Source: Neobacillus niacini (GTDB lineage: Bacteria > Bacillota > Bacilli > Bacillales > Cytobacillaceae). From it: a stretch of DNA of 64,000 nucleotides. The notes under the pieces were generated by a model. The model did not search any database. It saw only the letters and a list, made by a program, of their open reading frames with translations, and was not told the origin of the DNA. A program made the position numbers and the translations under genes. Each line of letters opens with the position of its first letter. Positions within the stretch are counted from its first letter, which is position 1. The DNA lies in assembly GCF_030817595.1 (NCBI RefSeq), contig NZ_JAUSZN010000001.1, positions 6,126,001 through 6,190,000 of the forward strand, in the 5' to 3' direction. This document shows positions 25,720-35,742 of this stretch, piece after piece.

Positions 25720-26229
25720 TTGTTAAAAGTACAAGAAATTCGGGAATTAATTAAATTAGTTGACCAATCTAGTATTGATGAATTTGTATATGAGAACGAA
25801 GGTTCAAAAATTAAAATGAAAAAACATACTGGAACATCAACTGTGACAACGGTACAGGTACCACAAGCAGCTACGCAGGCAGTTCCTGTCGTACAGCCAG
25901 CAGCACCAGCCGCAGTTTCAAGTACAACACCAGTACAAGAATTAAAGCAGGAAGAAGCAGTAACTGCAAAGCAGGCTGATAAATCGAATTTACACAAAAT
26001 TACTTCGCCAATGGTTGGAACTTTTTATGCCTCACCAACCCCAGAGGCAGACGTTTATGTTAAAGCTGGTTCTGTTGTTTCGAAGGATTCTATCGTATGT
26101 ATTGTAGAAGCGATGAAATTATTTAATGAGATAGAGGCAGAAGTAAATGGTGAAATAGTTGAAGTTCTTGTGAAGAATGGCCAATTAGTAGAATACGGAC
26201 AGCCTTTATTTTTAGTGAAGCCGGAATAA
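25720..26229 (+). CDS. accB: Biotin carboxyl carrier protein of acetyl-CoA carboxylase
   Basis: 169 residues. N-terminal helical part, Ala/Pro/Val-rich hinge (about 45-85), and a C-terminal biotinyl domain with the acceptor Lys in [10 protein letters not shown]. It carries the carboxyl group for malonyl-CoA formation in fatty acid synthesis. TTG 25720 is chosen: AAGGAG lies 8 bases upstream and the protein then starts [11 protein letters not shown] like B. subtilis AccB; the GTG at 25711 overlaps the ribosome site. Confidence 0.95.
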   Translation: MLKVQEIRELIKLVDQSSIDEFVYENEGSKIKMKKHTGTSTVTTVQVPQAATQAVPVVQPAAPAAVSSTTPVQELKQEEAVTAKQADKSNLHKITSPMVGTFYASPTPEADVYVKAGSVVSKDSIVCIVEAMKLFNEIEAEVNGEIVEVLVKNGQLVEYGQPLFLVKPE

Positions 26230-26243
26230 GGAGCGAAAACTGG

Positions 26244-27599
26244 ATGATAAAGAAACTGTTAATTGCAAACCGCGGAGAAATAGCGGTAAGAATTATTCGT
26301 GCTTGTCGAGAAATGGGAATTGAATCAGTTGCCGTTTTCTCCGAGGCAGACCGTGAAGCCCTGCATGTACAACTTGCAGATGAAGCCTATTGTATAGGAC
26401 CGACATTATCAAAAGACAGCTACTTAAATGTTACAAATCTGATTAGCGTAGCAAAGCTGACTGCATGCGATGCGATACATCCTGGATATGGATTTCTAGC
26501 AGAAAATGCCGATTTCGCAGAGCTTTGCCGTGAATGTAATATCACCTTCGTAGGACCAAGTCCTGAAGCGATTACTAAAATGGGCACAAAGGATATTGCC
26601 AGAGAAACGATGAAAGATGCTGGGGTACCCATTGTACCTGGATCCACTGGAATCATTAATGATATTGATGAGGCGCTTGAGCTTGTTGCAAGGATACAAT
26701 ATCCTGTAATTATTAAAGCAACTGCTGGCGGGGGCGGTAAAGGAATCCGTGTAGCAAAAAATGAGCAGGAACTAGTTAAGGGAATTAATATTACCCAGCA
26801 GGAGGCTCTCACTGCTTTTGGTAATCCAGGAGTATACATAGAAAAGTATATTGAGGATTTCCGTCATGTTGAAATACAAGTACTTGCAGATTCCTATGGA
26901 AACACGATCCACCTAGGAGAAAGAGACTGTTCGATTCAACGTAGACTTCAAAAGCTTTTAGAAGAAACACCTTCACCAGCCTTAGATGGAGAAATTCGTG
27001 CTGAAATGGGAAATGCAGCAGTAAAAGCCGCAAAAGCAGTTGATTATTCCGGTGCAGGAACGGTAGAATTTATATATGACTACCGCAATCGTAAATTTTA
27101 TTTTATGGAAATGAACACAAGAATACAGGTGGAGCACCCAGTTACTGAAATGGTCACAGGTATTGATTTAATTAAGGAGCAAATCCGAGTAGCTTCTGGA
27201 GAAAAATTAACAATTAATCAGCAGGATGTTACGTTTACCGGCTGGGCGATTGAGTGCCGAATCAATGCAGAGAACCCGGAAAAGAACTTCATGCCTTCAG
27301 CGGGGAAAATTAATATGTATTTGCCTCCTGGCGGCTTTGGTGTTCGAATTGATTCAGCGGCATACCCGGGTTATACCATTCCACCTTATTATGATTCCAT
27401 GATTGCAAAAGTCATCACATATGGTAATAGCAGGGAAGAAGCAATTGCACGAATGAAACGTGCGCTAAGCGAATTTGTGATCGAGGGTATTCATACAACC
27501 ATTCCGTTCCATTTAAAATTACTTGAGCATGAAGATTTCGTAGAAGGACAATTCAATACAAAGTTTCTTGAGTTACACGATGTGATGAAGTCTAGCTAA
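26244..27599 (+). CDS. accC: Biotin carboxylase subunit of acetyl-CoA carboxylase
   Basis: 451 residues, an ATP-grasp enzyme that carboxylates the biotin on AccB. The Gly-rich ATP loop [12 protein letters not shown], the [13 protein letters not shown] segment and the catalytic [16 protein letters not shown] are intact. It follows accB by 14 bases in the usual operon. Confidence 0.97.
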   Translation: MIKKLLIANRGEIAVRIIRACREMGIESVAVFSEADREALHVQLADEAYCIGPTLSKDSYLNVTNLISVAKLTACDAIHPGYGFLAENADFAELCRECNITFVGPSPEAITKMGTKDIARETMKDAGVPIVPGSTGIINDIDEALELVARIQYPVIIKATAGGGGKGIRVAKNEQELVKGINITQQEALTAFGNPGVYIEKYIEDFRHVEIQVLADSYGNTIHLGERDCSIQRRLQKLLEETPSPALDGEIRAEMGNAAVKAAKAVDYSGAGTVEFIYDYRNRKFYFMEMNTRIQVEHPVTEMVTGIDLIKEQIRVASGEKLTINQQDVTFTGWAIECRINAENPEKNFMPSAGKINMYLPPGGFGVRIDSAAYPGYTIPPYYDSMIAKVITYGNSREEAIARMKRALSEFVIEGIHTTIPFHLKLLEHEDFVEGQFNTKFLELHDVMKSS

Positions 27600-27617
27600 A
27601 ATCTGGAGGTGTACTTT

Positions 27618-28025
27618 ATGAGCGAGAATAATGTACTGGAAATGAGTCAAGGAAACAGCGGGCATGGTAAAGTAGAAATTGCACCTGAAGTCATTGAAGT
27701 CATTGCGGGTATAGCTGCTTCCGAGGTCGAAGGAGTAGCGCAAATGCGTGGGAATTTTGCTACTGGTGTAGTAGAACGGTTAGGCAAGAAAAACCACGGT
27801 AAAGGTGTTAAAGTGGAACTATCAGAAGAAGGAATTACTGTAGATGTATACTGCTTAATGAAATTTGGTGTATCCATTCCTACAGTAGCAGGAAAAATAC
27901 AAGATAACATTCGCCAAGCCTTGTTAAACATGACTGCATTAGAGGCAGAGGCAGTAAACATACACGTTGTCGGTATCTCCTTCGAAACCCAAAAACCCGA
28001 ACCAGAAGTTGAAGAAGAAATTTAA
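27618..28025 (+). CDS. yqhY: Asp23/YqhY-family protein
   Basis: 135 residues, Asp23 (DUF322) family: GKVEIAPEVIEVIAGIAASEVEGV near the start and KIQDNIRQALLNMTALEAEAVNIHVVGI near the end. In B. subtilis YqhY is encoded with accBC and is linked to control of acetyl-CoA carboxylase activity. ATG 27618 has TGGAGGT 8 bases upstream. An acidic tail ends the protein. A terminator follows. Confidence 0.93.
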   Translation: MSENNVLEMSQGNSGHGKVEIAPEVIEVIAGIAASEVEGVAQMRGNFATGVVERLGKKNHGKGVKVELSEEGITVDVYCLMKFGVSIPTVAGKIQDNIRQALLNMTALEAEAVNIHVVGISFETQKPEPEVEEEI

Positions 28026-28032
28026 TTCATTG

Positions 28033-28060
28033 ACCAAAGGAGATATCCTTTGGTTTTTTC
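28033..28060 (+). terminator. Terminator after yqhY
   Basis: A perfect 9-bp stem ACCAAAGGA (28033-28041) with TCCTTTGGT (28046-28054), GATA loop and T run. It ends the accB-accC-yqhY unit. Confidence 0.88.
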
Positions 28061-28225
28061 TTTTTTACGGTTATTAGTATACTGGTTCTAGGTAAAAATA
28101 AGTTCTTACAGTGCGAATCAGTTTTAGTTATGCTATTATCTTTTTATGTACAAAACAACATCATGCAATGGTTGGATTAAATTCGACAAAAATTAATTAC
28201 TATCTCTAAAGGAGTTAAATGTATA

Positions 28226-28615
28226 ATGAAGAGAAGAACAGCAAGGGAAAAGGCGTTACAAGCTCTTTTTCAAATCGATGTAAGTAACACAGACCCATCT
28301 TCTGCAATTGAACATGTTTTAGAAGGTGAAGCGGGAGATGACTACTTAACAAAGCTAGTATTGGGAGTAGTCGAACAAAAGAATGAAATTGATCCACTTA
28401 TTAAAGAAAATCTTGAAAAATGGACGATGGATCGTTTAGCAACTGTTGATAGGAATTTATTAAGGATTGCTATATATGAGTTACTATATTTCCGCAATGA
28501 AATTCCTGAAAATGTTATTTTAGATGAAGCGATAGAAATAGCAAAGATTTATGGGGATGAACAATCAAGCCGTTTTATTAATGGAGTCCTGTCGAAAGTA
28601 AAAGAAAAACTATAA
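28226..28615 (+). CDS. nusB: Transcription antitermination factor NusB
   Basis: 129 residues, all-helical, with the RRTAREKALQALFQID start, ATVDRNLLRIAIYELLYF core and DEQSSRFINGVL end of NusB. It acts with NusE (S10) at boxA RNA in rRNA antitermination. AAAGGAG lies about 12 bases before ATG. It begins a housekeeping run folD-xseA-xseB-ispA. Confidence 0.97.
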   Translation: MKRRTAREKALQALFQIDVSNTDPSSAIEHVLEGEAGDDYLTKLVLGVVEQKNEIDPLIKENLEKWTMDRLATVDRNLLRIAIYELLYFRNEIPENVILDEAIEIAKIYGDEQSSRFINGVLSKVKEKL

Positions 28616-28650
28616 TTAACACTTCTTAATCTGAATAAGGGGAGATACTC

Positions 28651-29505
28651 ATGGCAGCAATTATTATTGATGGGAAAGAAATAGCAGCAAAGAAAAAAGT
28701 AGAAATTGCATCTGAGGTCCAAAAGCTGAAGGAGTTTGGCGTTACACCTGGACTTGCAGTTATTCTTGTAGGCAATAATCATGCATCGAGAACATATGTT
28801 ACGAATAAAGAAAAAACTTGTCGAGAGCTAGGTATGCATTCCGTGTTGATTGAATTACCGGAAATGGCTACCCAGGAAGAACTACTAACAAAAATAGAGG
28901 AACTAAATGGAGATCCGGCTATCCATGGCATTTTGGTACAACTTCCACTTCCAAAGCATATCGATGAAACAAGAGTTATTGAATCCATATCTCCTTTAAA
29001 GGATGTAGACGGATTTCATCCGATAAATATTGGAAGAATGATGACGGGGCAAGATGCATTCTTACCGTGTACCCCTTATGGAATTATGGTCCTCTTAGAA
29101 GAAATGGGTATATCTGTTGCAGGTAAACATGTTGTTGTGGTGGGGAGAAGTAATATTGTTGGGAAGCCTGTTGGTCAGTTGTTTCTCAATCAACATGCAA
29201 CTGTAACCTATTGTCATTCAAAAACAGTCGATCTACAGTACCATACATCTCAAGCTGATATTCTCGTTGCTGCAGTTGGTGTAGCCAACTTTATTAATGC
29301 TGATCATGTAAAAGAAGGTGCAGTTGTCATTGATGTAGGAATAAACCGGAATGATGCAGGTAAGCTTTGCGGTGATGTTGCGTTTGATGAAGTAAGTCAG
29401 AAGGCAGGCTATATTACCCCTGTACCAAAAGGAGTAGGTCCCATGACGATTACTATGCTCATGTATAACACTCTTAAATCAGCTAAAAATACGCTGCGGT
29501 TCTAA
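28651..29505 (+). CDS. folD: Methylenetetrahydrofolate dehydrogenase / cyclohydrolase
   Basis: 284 residues. Bifunctional one-carbon enzyme: the catalytic Lys lies in [12 protein letters not shown], the substrate motif is [10 protein letters not shown], and the NADP-binding domain has [14 protein letters not shown]-terminal [15 protein letters not shown] is conserved. GGGGAG upstream of ATG. Confidence 0.97.
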   Translation: MAAIIIDGKEIAAKKKVEIASEVQKLKEFGVTPGLAVILVGNNHASRTYVTNKEKTCRELGMHSVLIELPEMATQEELLTKIEELNGDPAIHGILVQLPLPKHIDETRVIESISPLKDVDGFHPINIGRMMTGQDAFLPCTPYGIMVLLEEMGISVAGKHVVVVGRSNIVGKPVGQLFLNQHATVTYCHSKTVDLQYHTSQADILVAAVGVANFINADHVKEGAVVIDVGINRNDAGKLCGDVAFDEVSQKAGYITPVPKGVGPMTITMLMYNTLKSAKNTLRF

Positions 29506-29518
29506 AAAGGAGTTCCTT

Positions 29519-30874
29519 ATGCAGGAAAAAAAGTATTTATCTGTCCTCGCATTAACAAAATACATAAAAAGAAAATTTGATGCAGACCCTCACTTGCAGG
29601 ATGTACATGTAAGAGGGGAAATCTCTAATTTCAAACAGCATTCAAGCGGACATATGTATTTTACCTTAAAGGATGAAAAAGCACGTATTCTTGCAGTGAT
29701 GTTCTCAAGCCAATCACGTACTATGAAGTTTTTACCTGAAAACGGAATGAAGGTGGTTGTAAAAGGGGATGTCTCTGTCTATGAACCAAGTGGTCAATAT
29801 CAAATGTATATTAAAGAGATGCAGCCAGATGGAATTGGGGAATTATTTTTAGCGTACGAGCAGTTAAGAAAAAGACTTGAAGCTGAAGGCTTATTCTCTA
29901 TAGAGCAAAAAACGCCAATTCCGAGTTATCCGAAAACGGTAGGGGTTATAACATCACCAACAGGGGCAGCAATAAGGGATATTATCACCACTATTAAAAG
30001 GCGTTATCCGATTGCGAATATCCTTGTTTTACCAGCGCTTGTACAAGGCGAAAATGCTGCAGCATCGATTGCGCGAGCTATTGATAAAGCAAACAAGATG
30101 AATGAGATAGATGTACTTATTGTTGGACGCGGAGGCGGCTCAATCGAAGAATTATGGGCTTTCAATGAGGAAATAGTAGCTAGAGCCATTAATAAATCAG
30201 CTATTCCTATTATTTCTGCCGTCGGACATGAAACAGATTTTACGATTGCAGATTTTGTTGCGGACATGCGTGCTCCTACCCCAACTGCAGCAGCCGAACT
30301 GGCTGTTCCTCATATCGATGAATTAATGGAAAGACTGCTCCAACGGAAAACCAGGATGCTTCAATCTATGAACGGCAGATATCGATATGAAAAACAACGG
30401 TTAGAGCGTGCACAAAAGTCCTATGCATTTCGTTACCCACAGCGCCTTTATGAACAAAAGCTAGAACAGGTAGATAAATTAACAGAATCACTTGTGCGTG
30501 GTGCTGCTAGATTAACTGATTTAAAAAAGTCTAAGCACCAAACGATACATAACCGACTCGTTCGTAACCATCCAAAAGTAGCATTACGAGATGCGGAGGT
30601 TAGATTTGAGCGTTCAAAAAAAGACATTCAACGTGCGATGGGACAAATCTTTTTGAAGAAACAAACAGAATTCGAAAGAATCCTCGCAACACTTCAAGCC
30701 TTGAGCCCGTTAAAAATAATGGAACGAGGATTCAGTCTCGTCTATTCTGAAGACAATGTATTAATAAAAAGTGTTAAACAAGTAAAAGAGAACGAACCAC
30801 TTCAAATTCAATTAACAGATGGCAGCCTTCTCTGTAATGTACAGAACATAAAGGAGAGCGAAAACCGTGAGTAA
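29519..30874 (+). CDS. xseA: Exodeoxyribonuclease VII large subunit
   Basis: 451 residues: N-terminal OB fold (about 5-105), catalytic domain with [14 protein letters not shown] and [14 protein letters not shown], and a long coiled-coil region that recruits the small subunit. It degrades single-stranded DNA. AAAAGGAG before ATG. Overlaps xseB by 8 bases. Confidence 0.97.
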   Translation: MQEKKYLSVLALTKYIKRKFDADPHLQDVHVRGEISNFKQHSSGHMYFTLKDEKARILAVMFSSQSRTMKFLPENGMKVVVKGDVSVYEPSGQYQMYIKEMQPDGIGELFLAYEQLRKRLEAEGLFSIEQKTPIPSYPKTVGVITSPTGAAIRDIITTIKRRYPIANILVLPALVQGENAAASIARAIDKANKMNEIDVLIVGRGGGSIEELWAFNEEIVARAINKSAIPIISAVGHETDFTIADFVADMRAPTPTAAAELAVPHIDELMERLLQRKTRMLQSMNGRYRYEKQRLERAQKSYAFRYPQRLYEQKLEQVDKLTESLVRGAARLTDLKKSKHQTIHNRLVRNHPKVALRDAEVRFERSKKDIQRAMGQIFLKKQTEFERILATLQALSPLKIMERGFSLVYSEDNVLIKSVKQVKENEPLQIQLTDGSLLCNVQNIKESENRE

Positions 30875-31100
30875 TGAACAAAAGATTTCCTTTGAGGAAG
30901 CAATGAATAAGCTGGAACAAATCGTGGATAAGCTTGAAGAAGGGGATGTCCCACTCGAAGCCGCCATTGCCTTTTATAAAGAGGGTATGGAGCTGTCAAA
31001 GCTTTGTCATGATAAGTTAAAAAGTGTTGAAGAACAATTAACACAGATTATTACGGAGGACGGACGAAAACAAAACTTTACGATTGAAGAGGAGGAATAG
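30867..31100 (+). CDS. xseB: Exodeoxyribonuclease VII small subunit
   Basis: 77 residues, helical; [24 protein letters not shown] is the family signature. GTG start inside the xseA end, with AAAGGAG 8 bases upstream, so translation is coupled to xseA. Confidence 0.96.
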   Translation: MSNEQKISFEEAMNKLEQIVDKLEEGDVPLEAAIAFYKEGMELSKLCHDKLKSVEEQLTQIITEDGRKQNFTIEEEE

Positions 31101-31103
31101 GCT

Positions 31104-31997
31104 TTGACTACTAAAGTTCTAGATGCTTTTGCACAAGAACATAAACAACTGCTTGAATCAGAGCTTCGAACCTTGGTGGAAAAGCTGAATGCACCTTCTA
31201 TTATTAAAGAAGCTATGTATTATTCTCTTGAAGCAGGCGGAAAGAGAATCCGTCCTCTACTAGTATTTGCCACGCTCTCTGCTTTTGAGAAAGATCCCAA
31301 AATCGGTCTAATGGCGGCAGCTGCCATTGAAATGATTCATACCTATTCGTTAATCCATGATGATTTGCCAAGTATGGACAATGACGACCTCAGAAGAGGC
31401 AAGCCTACGAATCATAAGGTGTTCGGGGAGGCAGTCGCCATTTTAGCGGGAGATGCATTATTGACCTACAGTTTTCAAGTCATTGGCCAAACTCCTAATG
31501 AATTTGCTTCTTGTGAAACCAAACTCCAATTGGTTATGGAGATGGCTAAAGCTGCTGGGAGTGAAGGTATGGTGGGAGGTCAAGTGGCGGATATGGAAGG
31601 AGAGGGAAAAACTCTCACCATTGAAGAACTAGAGTATATCCATATACATAAAACAGGGAAGTTATTAAAATTTAGCGTCATAGCAGGTGCACTGCTAGGT
31701 GGAGCCAATCAAACTCAACTAGAAAGCCTGTCAGCATTTGCCCATCATTTAGGACTTGCTTTTCAAATACAAGACGACATTCTCGACTTAGAAGGAAATC
31801 AGGAGTTATTAGGTAAACCTGTTGGAAGTGATTCCTCTAACGAGAAAAGCACCTATCCACAATTATTGTCCATGGAGGGTGCCAAAAAAGCATTAAGACA
31901 GCATTTGGACTTGTCAAAACAACACTTAGAAAAGACAGGTCTTAACATTCAGTTACTCAAAGAAATTGCTGATCTTATAGCATCAAGAGACCACTAA
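31104..31997 (+). CDS. ispA: Farnesyl diphosphate synthase
   Basis: 297 residues, all-helical prenyltransferase. The first Asp-rich motif is DDLPSMD and the second DDILD, both binding Mg-diphosphate; KTGKLL and GGKRIRP bind substrate. It makes C15 farnesyl diphosphate from IPP and DMAPP, fitting its place before dxs. TTG start with GAGGAGG 7 bases upstream. Confidence 0.96.
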   Translation: MTTKVLDAFAQEHKQLLESELRTLVEKLNAPSIIKEAMYYSLEAGGKRIRPLLVFATLSAFEKDPKIGLMAAAAIEMIHTYSLIHDDLPSMDNDDLRRGKPTNHKVFGEAVAILAGDALLTYSFQVIGQTPNEFASCETKLQLVMEMAKAAGSEGMVGGQVADMEGEGKTLTIEELEYIHIHKTGKLLKFSVIAGALLGGANQTQLESLSAFAHHLGLAFQIQDDILDLEGNQELLGKPVGSDSSNEKSTYPQLLSMEGAKKALRQHLDLSKQHLEKTGLNIQLLKEIADLIASRDH

Positions 31998-32008
31998 ATA
32001 ACTGGTAT

Positions 32009-32036
32009 TTGAACAACAACGTAATTGTGTTATAAT
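32009..32036 (+). promoter_or_regulatory. Probable sigma-A promoter for dxs
   Basis: TTGAAC (32009-32014), 16-base spacer, TATAAT (32031-32036) preceded by TGTGT. It lies just after ispA and about 105 bases before the dxs ATG. Confidence 0.65.
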
Positions 32037-32064
32037 TGTTGTCAATGTAGAGAACGTTGTCAAT

Positions 32065-32100
32065 GCCGTTACCACTTTTTTGTGATAGCGGCTATTTTTT
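32065..32100 (+). terminator. Terminator-like hairpin in the dxs leader
   Basis: GCCGTTACCAC (32065-32075) pairs with GTGATAGCGGC (32082-32092), with one G-T pair and one mismatch, followed by TATTTTTT. Because the promoter at 32009 lies upstream, this hairpin sits in the dxs 5' leader; it may end the ispA transcript, attenuate dxs, or both. The direct repeat GTTGTCAATG occurs just before it. Confidence 0.55.
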
Positions 32101-32145
32101 ACTAGGTGAATCGATAGAAAAAGTATGAAAGTGAGTGGTCCAAAA

Positions 32146-34038
32146 ATGGATCTATTATCAATAAAAGACCCTTCCTTTTTAAAAGGGATGTCAAATCAAG
32201 AATTGGAGGTTTTGAGTCAAGAGATACGACAATTCTTGATTGAGAAACTGTCTGTTACTGGAGGCCATATTGGACCGAATTTAGGTGTAGTTGAATTAAC
32301 CATTGCCTTACATAAATGTTTTGACAGCCCCAAAGATAAATTTATTTGGGATGTAGGACATCAATCCTATGTTCATAAAATTCTTACTGGCAGGGCTTGT
32401 GAATTTGATACATTGCGTCAATTTAAAGGACTTTGCGGCTTCCCAAAAAGGATTGAAAGCGAGCACGATGTTTGGGAAACCGGCCATAGCTCAACATCCC
32501 TTTCAGCGGCAATGGGGATGGTCATAGCTAGAGACCTGAAAAAAGAGAGTTCCTTTATTGTACCTATTATTGGCGATGGTGCGTTAACCGGAGGTATGGC
32601 GTTAGAAGCATTAAACCATATAGGTCATGAAAAAAAGAATATGATTGTTATTTTAAACGACAATGAAATGTCCATTGCACCAAATGTTGGTGCTCTTCAT
32701 AATATCCTAGGCCAATTACGTACAGCCGGTAAATATCAATGGGTTAAAGACGAGCTAGAATTGTTATTGAAAAAGGTACCTGCTGTTGGAGGGAAACTGG
32801 CAGCAACGGCGGAGCGTGTGAAAGACAGTCTGAAATATTTATTTGTATCCGGCATGTTTTTTGAGGAATTGGGTTTCACTTACTTAGGTCCTGTTGATGG
32901 ACATGATTTTGAAGCTTTATTTGAAAATTTTAGGTATGCTAAAAAAACGGAAGGACCAGTCCTTCTTCATGTTATCACGAAGAAAGGGAAAGGTTTTCAT
33001 CCTGCTGAAAGTGATACAAAAGGTACTTGGCATGGTACGGGGCCTTATAAAATGGATACAGGTGCTTTTGTCAAACCAGATAAGGCACCGCCAGCCTGGA
33101 GCAGCCTAGTAAGTGAAACAGTTCGCAAGCTGGCTCGTGAAGATGAGCGTATTGTGGCGATAACGCCTGCTATGCCAGTTGGGTCAAAGCTAGAGGGCTT
33201 TGCAAGTGAGTTTCCGGAGAGAATGTATGATGTTGGAATTGCAGAACAGCATGCAGCTACAGTTGCCGCTGGATTGGCAACCCAAAATATGAAACCATTT
33301 TTAGCGATCTATTCTACCTTTCTGCAACGAGCTTATGACCAGGTTGTTCATGATATATGCCGTCAAAATTTAAATGTTTTTATTGGAATCGATCGAGCTG
33401 GATTAGTAGGTGCGGATGGTGAAACACATCAGGGCGTATTTGATATTGCTTTTTTAAGACATGTCCCTAATATTATTTTAATGATGCCTAAGGATGAAAA
33501 TGAAGGCCAGCATATGGTTTATACTGCGATGGCTTATGATGATGGTCCTATTGCGATGAGATTCCCAAGAGGGAATGGTTTGGGTGTACCAATGGATGAA
33601 ACATTAAAGAGCATTCCAATTGGTACATGGGAGATTCTGAAGGATGGCGAGGATGCGGCAATCTTAACTTTTGGTACAACAATACCGATGGCTCTTGAAG
33701 CGGCAGAAACGCTAGAGAAACAAGGGATTTCGGTAAAAGTAATAAACGCGCGTTTCATCAAGCCTTTGGATGAAAAGATGCTTAATGAGTTATTCTTAAA
33801 TAATATTCCTATCCTAACCATTGAAGAGGCGGTCCTGCAGGGCGGCTTTGGAAGTTTTGTTCTAGAACATGCACATGAAAAAGGATATTACCATCAAGCA
33901 ATCGACCGGATGGGGATCCCTGACCAATTTATCGAACATGGTGATGTAGAGTCACTTTTAGAAGAAATTGGAATGACTACTGCAGAGGTTGTAAAAAGAA
34001 TAACTATACTCGCACGAAAAAAACAACAAAGGGCATAA
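32146..34038 (+). CDS. dxs: 1-deoxy-D-xylulose-5-phosphate synthase
   Basis: About 630 residues, thiamine-diphosphate enzyme that makes DXP from pyruvate and glyceraldehyde-3-phosphate, the entry to the MEP isoprenoid pathway. ThDP motif [16 protein letters not shown]...NDN, catalytic His in HQSYVHK, transketolase-type [15 protein letters not shown] 32146 gives MDLLSI as in relatives; ATG 32125 would add seven residues and has an AGGTGA site at a longer distance, so the start is not certain. Confidence 0.95.
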   Translation: MDLLSIKDPSFLKGMSNQELEVLSQEIRQFLIEKLSVTGGHIGPNLGVVELTIALHKCFDSPKDKFIWDVGHQSYVHKILTGRACEFDTLRQFKGLCGFPKRIESEHDVWETGHSSTSLSAAMGMVIARDLKKESSFIVPIIGDGALTGGMALEALNHIGHEKKNMIVILNDNEMSIAPNVGALHNILGQLRTAGKYQWVKDELELLLKKVPAVGGKLAATAERVKDSLKYLFVSGMFFEELGFTYLGPVDGHDFEALFENFRYAKKTEGPVLLHVITKKGKGFHPAESDTKGTWHGTGPYKMDTGAFVKPDKAPPAWSSLVSETVRKLAREDERIVAITPAMPVGSKLEGFASEFPERMYDVGIAEQHAATVAAGLATQNMKPFLAIYSTFLQRAYDQVVHDICRQNLNVFIGIDRAGLVGADGETHQGVFDIAFLRHVPNIILMMPKDENEGQHMVYTAMAYDDGPIAMRFPRGNGLGVPMDETLKSIPIGTWEILKDGEDAAILTFGTTIPMALEAAETLEKQGISVKVINARFIKPLDEKMLNELFLNNIPILTIEEAVLQGGFGSFVLEHAHEKGYYHQAIDRMGIPDQFIEHGDVESLLEEIGMTTAEVVKRITILARKKQQRA

Positions 34039-34041
34039 CCT

Positions 34042-34881
34042 ATGAAGAATAAAGAACGATTAGATGTTTTATTAGTTGAAAGAGGATTAGCAGAAACAAG
34101 AGAAAAAGCAAAACGTTCTATCATGGCAGGTCTTGTTTATACGAACGAAGAAAGGTTAGACAAGCCTGGTGAGAAAGTAAAAGTAGATATCCCTCTAGCG
34201 ATAAAGGGAAATGTTCTTCCTTACGTCAGCCGTGGTGGTCTTAAATTAGAAAAAGCATTAAAGATTTTTGATGTCACAGTTAAAGATAAGGTTATGCTCG
34301 ATATAGGTGCCTCGACGGGTGGATTTACTGACTGCGCCCTGCAGAATGGAGCAAAAATGTCCTATGCTTTAGATGTCGGCTATAATCAACTTGCTTGGAA
34401 GCTGCGTCAGGATGAACGAGTAGTGGTAATGGAAAGAACCAACTTTCGATATGTAACACCTGCAGATTTAGCAGGTGAAATGCCTAATTTTGCAACGATA
34501 GATGTTTCTTTTATTTCATTAAAATTAATATTACCTGTATTAAAAACCTTGCTTGTACCTGGAAGTGATATTGTAGCACTTGTTAAGCCGCAATTTGAAG
34601 CGGGTCGTGAGCAGGTTGGGAAAAAAGGTATTGTACGTGATGAAAAAGTCCATGTACAGGTTGTTAATAAAATTGTTGATTTTGCACTTGGACAAGGGTT
34701 TAATGCGATTAATTTATCCTTTTCTCCGATTACCGGTGGAGATGGAAATATTGAGTTTCTCCTTCACCTAAAATGGATGGGGGAGCAGGAAACCGGCCAA
34801 AATCAGTTGCCTGAACAACCTGCACAAATTGTAAAAGATGCTCATTCGGAATTTAAATCTAAACAAGACGTGGAAGGATAA
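34042..34881 (+). CDS. tlyA: TlyA-family rRNA methyltransferase (YqxC)
   Basis: 279 residues: N-terminal S4 RNA-binding domain (about 4-65) and an FtsJ-like SAM methyltransferase domain with DIGASTGGFTDCALQNGA, plus LVKPQFEAG. Members 2'-O-methylate rRNA or act as putative haemolysins; rRNA modification is the better-supported role. It starts 3 bases after dxs. The last 25 residues are Gln/Pro-rich and variable. Confidence 0.93.
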   Translation: MKNKERLDVLLVERGLAETREKAKRSIMAGLVYTNEERLDKPGEKVKVDIPLAIKGNVLPYVSRGGLKLEKALKIFDVTVKDKVMLDIGASTGGFTDCALQNGAKMSYALDVGYNQLAWKLRQDERVVVMERTNFRYVTPADLAGEMPNFATIDVSFISLKLILPVLKTLLVPGSDIVALVKPQFEAGREQVGKKGIVRDEKVHVQVVNKIVDFALGQGFNAINLSFSPITGGDGNIEFLLHLKWMGEQETGQNQLPEQPAQIVKDAHSEFKSKQDVEG

Positions 34882-34923
34882 GCCTATGCTTTTCCTTCCT
34901 TTTTGATATGGACCTTTTTCATA

Positions 34924-35168
34924 GGCTGTGTTAAAGCAAATTGTTAATTTTGCACCCTGTTGATTGGAACGGAAGGCACGAAGACTCCTGCGGGAGTACG
35001 GGGCTGGGGAGACCCCGCAGGCGCTTAAGCGCCGAGGAGGCTCCCCGGCAGCACGCCCGCGGAAAGCGAAGTGCCTCGGGACAGGCAAAGACCGCCTGTC
35101 CCTGCGATGATTATTCTAAGAAGCATTCCTTAGTGGAGTGGAAATCAACAGGTAATATTAACACAGCC
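34924..35168. repeat. GC-rich intergenic repeat with terminal inverted repeats, copy 2
   Basis: A 245-bp block starting GGCTGTGTTAA and ending TTAACACAGCC (perfect 11-base inverted repeat). GC content jumps sharply inside, with CTCCTGCGGG/CCCCGCAGG, AGCGCCGAGGAGGCT and CGCGGAAAGCG. It is in opposite orientation to the copy at 7085-7310 and clearly homologous, though diverged. It separates tlyA from ahrC. Frames inside it are not genes. Confidence 0.82.
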
Positions 35169-35278
35169 TTTCGCAAAATATTAATTGTACTTCCTTAGCA
35201 AAATGGGCTAACATATGGGTATAAGCGACATTTTTGTACAAGATACGTAAATGTTTTAATAATTACGGGGTGAATCGA

Positions 35279-35728
35279 TTGAATAAGGGTCAACGTCATA
35301 TAAAAATTAGAGAAATTATCACTGCTAATGATATTGAAACACAAGATGAACTTGTTGATGAATTAAAAAGTGCAGGGTTTAATGTGACACAAGCAACAGT
35401 TTCTCGAGACATTAAAGAACTACATCTGGTTAAAGTTCCGTTATTAGATGGGAGATACAAATATAGCCTTCCAGCCGATCAACGATTTAATCCATTGCAA
35501 AAATTAAAAAGATCATTGATGGATGCCTTTGTCCGCATAGATTCCGCAGGTCATTTATTAGTAATGAAATGTCTGCCTGGTAATGCTATGGCAATTGGTG
35601 CTTTATTAGATAACCTTGATTGGGAGGAAGTACTAGGAACCATTTGCGGCGATGATACGATATTAATCATTTGTCGTACACCAGAAGATACAGAGACAAT
35701 CACTAACCGGTTCCTTGACATGCTTTAA
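35279..35728 (+). CDS. ahrC: Arginine repressor/activator AhrC (ArgR)
   Basis: 149 residues, the exact length of B. subtilis AhrC. An N-terminal winged helix ([17 protein letters not shown]) binds ARG boxes and a C-terminal domain hexamerises and binds arginine ([14 protein letters not shown]). It represses arginine synthesis and activates catabolism. TTG 35279 is chosen: GGGGTGA is upstream and the protein starts [14 protein letters not shown] like the family; a longer frame upstream has no support. Confidence 0.96.
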   Translation: MNKGQRHIKIREIITANDIETQDELVDELKSAGFNVTQATVSRDIKELHLVKVPLLDGRYKYSLPADQRFNPLQKLKRSLMDAFVRIDSAGHLLVMKCLPGNAMAIGALLDNLDWEEVLGTICGDDTILIICRTPEDTETITNRFLDML

Positions 35729-35742
35729 AGGGGGAATATACC

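Noticed and set aside
34768..35198. Open frames across the second GC-rich repeat
   Set aside because: Same reason: they follow the base composition of the repeat and run over tlyA and its boundaries.
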